A DNA stretch of 64,000 nucleotides from Perilla frutescens (Eukaryota > Streptophyta > Magnoliopsida > Lamiales > Lamiaceae). The position numbers were made by a program, and so were the translations under genes. The notes beneath the pieces are model-generated. The model had not been told where the DNA came from, ran no database searches, and saw only the letters and a list, made by a program, of their open reading frames with translations. The stretch is from assembly GCA_026008535.1 (NCBI GenBank), contig BRKX01000009.1:31872501-31936500 (forward strand), written 5' to 3'. This document shows, piece by piece, positions 57,370 to 64,000 of the stretch (position 1 is its first letter; each line of letters begins with the position of its first letter).

Positions 57370-58360
57370 GGTTCACAAACTTACCCTAATCGTGCCTTCT
57401 TAATGATTTCAAGTTTCCACTTCTTGACCGTTGTCACTCACTCCTGCTATCCTGCAAGAGAATTGAAATCCATATTTTAACTTGGGCTGAAGACTAGTTC
57501 TAACGAGAAAAATGAAAGAAAAAAGAAAAAAATTACTCAAAATGTATTCAAATATCTAATGCCAATAGATAGAGAAAGGACATAAAAGGTTACTACATGT
57601 CAAGTGTTTCATGTACTAAAATTTCTAAGATGTGCTATCAAAGTTACAGCAGCTTCTTCCGATGGATTTTCCTGAAGATTTTCAGAATCTTCCTGCAATG
57701 TTACAGCAGAAAATGGGTTCTCAGATTTATCTAACATGAGAAAATAGGTTCTGAGATGTGATGCACATTTTTTTTCTTTTCCCAACACAATATTTAGTCA
57801 TCTAAAGTAACTAAACTGAAATTCTTCCATAACAAAAATAGAGAGCATGGCTGGCTTTAACTGAATTGTTGTTCTATCATATTCAGGCAAACAAAAGAAA
57901 GAAACAATTTCCAAACAAACAACTTTAATGGAGAGCAATATAGCAATGTCTTAAAATGTCGGAAATATGAATCAAATAAAGAAACTCATTTGGTCAACTG
58001 TAGTGCACTAACACCATAAAAATAATTGGTATAGTAATTGCCTCGAACAAACTGAAGAACACTATCAACAATTCACTACTTAACAAAATTTAGTATCTAA
58101 AAAACTACTGAAAAATCTGGGTATACCAAAATGAAAATCAGAATATAAGAGATGAGAGAGAGAGTTAAACCTGGTTCGTCAGCTGCATTTCTAGTAACAG
58201 GAATTAGGAGTGATTTAGGTTAGTGGGAGAAGATAATTAAAGCTTTAGGGTTGGAGTTGAGAGGGCTTTTAGGATTGCCAAAGCATTATACCGCTCAAAA
58301 TTGTCAAAGATGGCTATAGTATAAAACAAAGGCTGAAAAGAAGTGAACAAAAAAAAATGA
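57370..58360 (-). other. Exon-like fragments inside the CACTA element, function unknown
   Basis: Minus-strand pieces have good splice contexts: ATGCAGCTGACGAACCAG before GTTTAAC at about 58180; an ATTGCAG acceptor at about 57694, then EDSENLQENPSEEAAVTLIA; and a CTTGCAG acceptor at about 57455 with a GTAAGTTTG donor at about 57385. They may belong to a second captured gene or to the element's own transcript. I do not recognise the protein. Confidence 0.3.
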
Positions 58361-60391
58361 CATACCCACGAAACAGGCTGTGCGCGGAGCTTGACTGCAG
58401 CCGCCACCACCCTGACTACATTTTATCTCTCTCTCCCTCTTTTCTTCACCACCTCCAAATCACTCTTTCTCAATCTCAGAGTGTTAAATAGCACCTTCTA
58501 CTAACCTTTTTAAGAACCTCTTCCACCACTCTTCAAATACATTAGCGATCTCTGACAGCAAAATTTGAGTCGGACTCTTGTTCGATGGAAGGCAAATTAG
58601 AAACGGAGAATGAATTCTTGGTATGGAAAATAGAGGAGTATGAAAGCAAAAACCTGAAGTTTCTCAGCGATAGACTATCTATCCTTGTCACCGTCTCGAG
58701 TGGGAGACATGTCGTCATCTTTCTTGGGCAAATCTGTAGACACACTTCGTTGAAGACATCATCAGAGATAATCCATTGGAGAGACGTGTGAAATGAGATC
58801 TAGGGTTGTGAGAGGATGATGATAAGAGGCGGGAGGTTGAAATTTTCTGAATTTGAGAACATTTTTTAAATTATATTTCAACTTTTTAATTTTGAACACT
58901 TTGATATAATTTGAGTGTACTATATTATTTTTTTTTAATTTTTTATTTTGGAATAAAATAAATATTTATATATAACGGTTCCTCATAAACTGTAATATAT
59001 TCCATTTTGCATTCATATATAACGCTTGTTAATAAACCGTTACAAAATAAAAAGGCCATATTTAACGGTAACAAACCGTAATTAAAGAAAACACGCACAT
59101 ACGTAACGGTCTCACAAAAAACCGTTATCTATAGTCTCCGTACGACACGCACATAGATAACGGTACTGAAAATACCGTTATCTATACTACACACATACAT
59201 AACGGTTTAATTGTAACCGTTACATATATGAGTGTTCACACGCACATATGTAACGATTTTTAAAAAAACCGTTATATATACACAGTTCGTAACGATTTTA
59301 TGTTAAAACCGTTATGTATTCAATGATATGTAACTGTGTTTTTTTAGTAGTGTTTATTACTGTTGGACTCTGTTTTTATTATTTTCCTAGTTGGATTAGG
59401 ATTATGATTCTTTTTAGTTAATTAATTAAGGATTTATATTAAAAGACTTCTAGATAGAGTATGGCTCTATCTAATCCATTCCAAAATTCACAGTGGAACG
59501 CCAGACACAGGAGAAATGATTCTCTACACACTATTTTCACTATTCAATTTCATTCTTTCTTTATCGTTCTTCTTTTTAATTAATTTCTGAAGTGCGAATC
59601 CAATTATGAATTCGAGCTAAGCGCGTTTTATTTCGGTGAAGATTAATGAAGCCCTGACATAATTATTCTGTGAGATTTAAATGTTCCTTTTGCTTTAATT
59701 AATTGCATGCATCTGTGATTCTCTGTGTTTAAAGTTGTTAATTGTTTCGGCTCTGCTAGGTAGGTGCACATATTTAGTAGATCGGAATTAATTAGTAGCC
59801 AATTAAATCGGCCATCCGTAATTGTGGTTTATGTTTAATTAGTGGTACATTGATTCTTCAGAATCAAGGGAAGAGCAGTCTTAATTTGACAATCATGTGT
59901 CAGAGTTTGTTGGTTTTGAATCGGGTTTCTCTAGTGCATAAAGTTGTCAGCTCATTAAATCTATAGAGTGTCTCTTACGGTTGTCAGTCGATTAGGGAAA
60001 TAATTGGTGAAGTGTCTTCCTAATTATCGAGAAGCTAAGGAGAAATTAGGCCGCGTCAGAAGTGTCTTCGGTGGCTATAACTGGTTTGCATGTATTAATT
60101 GGAAATATCATTGCATCGAGGATCGGAATAACTATGCTAGAGTAGAGTTAATTGGAAGCCGAAATACCTTTTAATCTGTGAAGAAATCTACTTTTTATTT
60201 AATTGCTTTTATTTTCATTTTTACATTATAACCAAGATACTCGTTGGAAGATTTGGTTACTTGTAGACTAAAGTGTTGGATAATTCTCACCGGTCCTTTG
60301 GAAGACGATCTTGCTTGCTACTATTCTGGGTAGTGTGGGCATATCGACTGCATGTCGGATTATTTTTGATGAAAAACGATGCACCAGTAGG

Positions 60392-61200
60392 TGATATTGA
60401 AAATCTATTATAAAAGTGATTGTGATTCCATCGGAAGAATAACATGATTCAATCGTGAGTCATTTTTATCGTATTTATAAACAATAGTGGAAAAAAATTA
60501 CAAGCGGGGCCCGTTCGGGATGAGATCGGGATAGAATCGAGATCACGATCGGGATAATGATTGTGATTGCATCGAGATTCATTCAGAATCTCTTATCGGG
60601 ATTCGATCTGTGTATTATGATTTGTATTTTAGTCTCTCTATATATATATATATCAGAAAAAGATACAGTCTTATACACCCAATTACTAGAGCCCGCCATA
60701 AAAAATAAATAAATAAGAACGAGAGATGGTTTTACCAGCACCTATCTCACAAGATGCTGTCTTCTACACTGCGTCTTGACTCTCGATCTTGACACACTCT
60801 GTCCCAGTGAACTTCATTTCCTTCACTACTGAAGGCGATGGGTTCCCTGTCAAGACCAACAAAACCTCAACTATTTTCCACGTGTTGAAGAAGAGGTCGA
60901 AATGCTTCACGGACCTGATATGCCCATTGAAGAGTATGTGCGTCGCATTGATCATTGGCATCATAGGTACGAAATGTTTTTTTAATTAATCAACTTTGTA
61001 GGGGAAGAGCGTCTAGATATGTACACCAAACGCCTTAACATGGATGTTGCTCGATGGACTGAAATCGCACAGGTTGTGAGTCAATTTTTTTTGAATTACT
61101 GATGTATAATTTTTTTCACTGGTCGCCATAATAAATTATTTTTGATTTTGTTTCATGATTTCATATTTTTTCAGCATCGTCTCGAATTACTTGTTTACAT
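60392..61200 (+). pseudogene. Myb/SANT-like DNA-binding protein, degenerate copy 2
   Basis: It parallels 45600-46190. A ... TATCTCACAAGATGCTGTCT-type start at about 60750 is followed, after frame shifts, by RRWVPCQDQQNLNYFPRVEE, EVEMLHGPDMPIEEYVRRID, HWHHRYEMFF, a stop, LINFVGEERLDMYTKRLNMD and VARWTEIAQ, keeping the final Trp that copy 1 lost. The exon-2 start (CATCGTCTCGAATTACTTG, 61176) is followed within about 30 bp by GATC-rich sequence in place of the acidic tail. It is on the right side of the Athila-like insertion. Confidence 0.5.
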
Positions 61201-61363
61201 GGAACATACCTCATCGGGATCTAATGATCAGGATCTTAACCACGGGATACTAATAGAGATCATCAGGATCGTAGTCGGGATCATGATCAGAATCGCGATT
61301 GGGACATGTTCGAGATTCAAAATAAAGGAGAATATAATTCGGTATCCTGCATAAAATAAGTTA
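61200..61363. repeat. GATCGGGATC-like tract
   Basis: Clustered words ATCGGGATC, ATCAGGATC, GTCGGGATCATGATC and ATCGCGATTGGG replace the expected second exon of the Myb/SANT-like copy. Similar words occur at 45430-45560 and 60520-60610. Confidence 0.6.
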
Positions 61364-61368
61364 GAACA

Positions 61369-63143
61369 TGTTGGTCCCGGTGCGAGTCTATGTCAGTGTA
61401 GAGGGGGGTGAATAAACTGACTTCAAAAACTTTAAATTGATGCGGATTATTTGGGCCCTGACTCGCTTTCGATATTTTATCTATGCGCTTTTCAGTTGAG
61501 GGAGTGCTTGACTTAAAGCTTAGCTGGTGAGCTGATCAGTTAGAACTGATAGTTTGAAGACTTAGCTTAGCTCGTCAGTGCAGTTTATGTGTGAAGGTGT
61601 GCAATTTAAAAACATGCAAGGTTGAAAGCAATAAGAATAGCACACACAAGACTTTATAGAGGTTCGAAGCTTCTTGCTTCTACGTCCTCTCTTCCTTCCT
61701 TAGAAGGGAAATCCACTATGCAAGTGTAAAGTTTCTTTATTAAAGTTACACAGTTAAGAATTCCTGTTGGACCTGAAAACGGTACCCTTCAACCCGAGTG
61801 GGGCCTCCTTTCCAATTGTTGTTGTCCCGGAAGAACGGACCCATCGGTACACACTCCTCCTCAGTCAGTTTCTGGGTCAACAACTCACACTTACCAGTCC
61901 CAACTGCTTGCTGAGACTTTAGGTGCTATCACCCATCTTTACACGATTTTAGATCTCACTTGATCTTCAAGAAGGCAGTCTGGAATTTGCTATCAACTTG
62001 GAATGCTCCTTTAGCTTGAGCTGAGTGGTTAATCTTTGAGGGACTGAACTGAGAAGCTTTGCTCTTGATGGAATTCTGCGTCAGCTAGTTGCTTGCTTTG
62101 GATTTGAAGCACCCCTTCTCAGTTGAGACTTTTCGCACTTAAGAGTTTTAAGCTTTGAGCTGTGGGGAGGGAGAAAGAAAGATCAATATCTGCAAAATAT
62201 AGCAAGAATTAGATTGGTGAAAGTCTTGGCCAAAATTGAGTTCACTCTCTTTAAATAGATGAGTGATCTTTTGACTGTTGTGATTGGTGAATATTCTGAA
62301 TTCATCGGCGGCATTTTAATGCATGTAGCCGTTTGAAGCTCTTAATGAACTAGCCATTTTAACTTTAATGACTTCTGCCTTAAGATCATCAGGATCTTTT
62401 AAAGATTTCCTGTCAACATCTTCATTGACTGCTTGTCAGAGAGAGCAGGTGTTTCGGCTATCAGTTTTGGACATTCTGCTGATGGGCTCTCAGCTATCTC
62501 GGCTTTCAGCTCTGAGATTGTCCAGTTGGCAGATCCTCAGCTGCCTTGAGCTTCAATCCTGAGATGGTCCAGTTCAACTGACTTGGCAGCTTAGCTTTAA
62601 AAGCTTTTAGTTCTGGACTACCAGTTGGCTACTTGCTTGAGCTTTTCTCTCCTTGAACTGATCTTTGGTCAGTTCAGTAATGGCTCAAAGCTTTTAGAGC
62701 TTTTTTCCAGCTAACTGATCTTTGATCAGTTTAGGGTTAGTCCTTTGTGACTGACTGATCTTTGATCAGTTCAGTTTCAGCTTTCAAGCTGGCTCTGCTC
62801 TTATCAGTCTGTCTTAGCTTTCAGCTAGACTAATGGTTACTCATCTATGGATGCCTACCAGTCTCCAAAGTTCTCTTCCTCCCTTATAGCTTTTCTCAAG
62901 CTTTGAAGAGTTGACTCTGACTGGTCTGATCAAGGCAACCTTTTAAGCTGGTTGACCACGCTTCAACATAGCTATCTCTCGTTTCAGCTAGACTAATGTC
63001 TGAAGTCTTACTTGGTCATTGCCCCTGATTTTCAGCTTTTCATAAACTGTAGTTTTTCAATAAATCATCACACATATTTTGACATTTCATCAAAACCATC
63101 AGTTTGGACTGTTCAACAATTCTCCCAACAATTTTTCCTAACA
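61369..63143 (-). repeat. 3' LTR of a SIRE/Maximus-like copia element
   Basis: The minus strand starts TGTTAGGAAAAATTGTTGGG at 63143 and ends CGGGACCAACA at 61369, 1775 bp. It is related to solo LTR F (20022-22211). GAACA at 61364-61368 should be one TSD copy; the other is beyond the window. The plus strand shows many GATCAGTT.AG words at 62640-62770. Confidence 0.8.
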
Positions 63144-63165
63144 ATTTCCTCCTTTTTGATGATGT
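63144..63165 (-). other. Polypurine tract of the copia element
   Basis: The minus strand reads CATCAAAAAGGAGGAAAT directly before the LTR start, matching the TCAAAAAGGGGGAGAT tract typical of SIRE/Maximus elements. It sets the element's orientation. Confidence 0.75.
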
Positions 63166-64000
63166 CAAAACCAGTTGGTTTGATGATGGAAAACTGCATG
63201 AGGTTATCTTTCATGAATGAGCATCTGAGCTTGTACTAATTTTTGGTATCAAAGCTAATATCAGACCATGTTCCTAAGAACAGTCTTATGCTTGTAGCTT
63301 CTAAAAGCTAGCAGTTTAGACATTCATGAGTATCAGAGCTTTGATGTGATCATCAGAGCTTTGACAATAAGATGAGTATCAAATCATTGAAAAATAAAAT
63401 AATATTTAAGCTCAATGAGTTTTATCTATAAGGGATCAGGGTTTTTGCTGATAGAAGATGCAGCTTGAATGGCCTTAAGATATTTTGATACTCGTTTGTA
63501 CAACTTGAAAAGTTTCAAATGTTTCAGTTCTAAAAACAGCTCAATTTTGATTATCATGCAGATTTTGTTCATTTATCAGAGCGCATGGAAAGCTTTAAGC
63601 TATTCAGAAAGATATATCAGCATGATCAGAATATATTTGTATTATTAACAAAAGAGCATGTTTAAAACTGATTGAGCAAAGAAGATGAAGAAATGTAGGG
63701 AAGTAAAAGAGGGAGAATATCAAGAACTGATATTTTTAACTTCCTTCTTTAGTTGGAACTGTTCACCACTGAATTCCTTCTTCTTTTGCTCGATTATCCT
63801 CTTTCATGCTTGTAGGGAGAGATGCCTGGTTGATTGGACCATATTTTCCTAAGTTTTGGGGTCTATTTCATGTCTATTATTGTTATGTAATTACCCTATT
63901 GCTCTATTTTGTGGGAAGAAGTGTCTCTTGGATTGAATGTAGGTAACTGGCCTCATAGTGAAGAAAGAGCCGAGATTCTAGACTAAAGCTGTGCATTTGT
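63166..64000 (-). mobile_element. 3' internal region of the copia element, runs off the window
   Basis: This should be the segment between pol (or an env-like frame) and the 3' LTR. No RT/RNase H motif or clear ORF is visible; repeated TCAGAGCTTTGA.. words lie at 63330-63365. The rest of the element lies beyond 64000. Confidence 0.5.

Larger units (their letters stand above)
52337..59352. mobile_element. Non-autonomous CACTA element carrying a host gene fragment (Pack-CACTA candidate)
   Basis: Both ends read CACTACTAAAAAAAC inward (52337-52351 and, inverted, 59338-59352). A TTT lies on each side as the 3-bp TSD, and the empty site is in the 5' LTR near 46793. Subterminal regions (52360-52755, 55613-55710, 58970-59330) carry many TAACGGTT / AACCGTTA words in both orientations. 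Without the nested solo LTR it is about 4.2 kb. No transposase frame was found. On the minus strand it holds a MON2-like exon (56480-56332) and other intron-exon-like junctions. Confidence 0.9.
46498..60386 (+). mobile_element. Complete non-autonomous Athila-like retrotransposon (gag-protease only), TSD GTAGG
   Basis: 5' LTR 46498-47834; 3' LTR 52033-60386, interrupted by a CACTA element at 52337-59352. Without that insert and its 3-bp TSD the 3' LTR is 1335 bp against 1337 bp for the 5' LTR. GTAGG at 46493-46497 and 60387-60391 is a perfect 5-bp TSD. The internal region has an Asp-tRNA-type primer site, gag, protease, the start of the pol linker, a long 3' UTR and a polypurine tract. RT, RNase H and integrase are absent, so mobilisation must have been in trans. 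The LTRs differ at few places by eye, suggesting recent insertion. Confidence 0.92.
52033..60386 (+). repeat. 3' LTR of the Athila-like element, split by a CACTA insertion
   Basis: Segments 52033-52336 and 59353-60386 join to an LTR nearly identical by eye to 46498-47834. The same CAGTCAGTAT hairpin occurs at 52235-52258. The LTR ends GATGCACCA at 60386, followed by the TSD GTAGG. Confidence 0.92.

Overview
The window is nuclear DNA of a flowering plant, very probably a eudicot. The evidence is spliced genes with GT-AG introns, a mitochondrial cytochrome c1 gene with TGGGCC promoter motifs, a peroxisomal 4CL-like acyl-CoA ligase gene, and dense nested plant LTR retrotransposons, CACTA elements, MITEs and a SINE. 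Only two host genes are clear: a six-exon 4CL-like gene on the minus strand (31437-37916) and a seven-coding-exon cytochrome c1 gene on the plus strand (coding 41008-44745). Almost all the rest is transposon sequence, much of it resolved here to the base by target-site duplications (TSDs).

Layout: 1-4246 is a minus-strand chromovirus (Tekay/Del type) reduced to about 1.8 kb of internal sequence, lying in a broken Ty3/gypsy integrase gene (4247-5373). 5940-14334 is a decayed CACTA element whose minus-strand ORF is split by a 2.8-kb solo LTR (6610-9453, TSD TGTAT) and a second LTR-like insert; a hAT-type MITE (13054-13654) and a CACTA terminus (14334) follow. 16560-29640 is an Athila-like remnant invaded by a long LTR (E, from 19167). 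E in turn holds a solo LTR (20022-22211, TSD TTAAG), a Tourist-like MITE, a SINE and a second solo copy of its own family (D, 24469-27794). 29893-31161 is a miniature copia derivative.

The 4CL-like gene has a one-base frameshift in exon 1 and a 4.4-kb first intron made largely of degenerate ATCGAT-rich repeats and a 218-bp tandem repeat. The cytochrome c1 gene looks intact and carries a plastid rpoB fragment in its second coding intron. 45.4-61.3 kb holds two diverged copies of a Myb/SANT-like pseudogene. Between them sits a complete gag-protease-only Athila-like element (46498-60386, TSD GTAGG); its 3' LTR contains a CACTA element (52337-59352), which contains a solo LTR (52760-55607, TSD CAAAC) and an exon of a MON2-type gene. 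The right edge is a minus-strand SIRE/Maximus-like copia 3' LTR and polypurine tract.

The most unusual signals are the serial tRNA-like (A-box/B-box) modules in the D/E LTR family, the MON2 exon in a CACTA element, the rpoB insertion in cytochrome c1, the repeat-filled 4CL-like intron, and a CAGCTG-rich array in a solo copia LTR. No CRISPR, rRNA or functional tRNA gene was seen.
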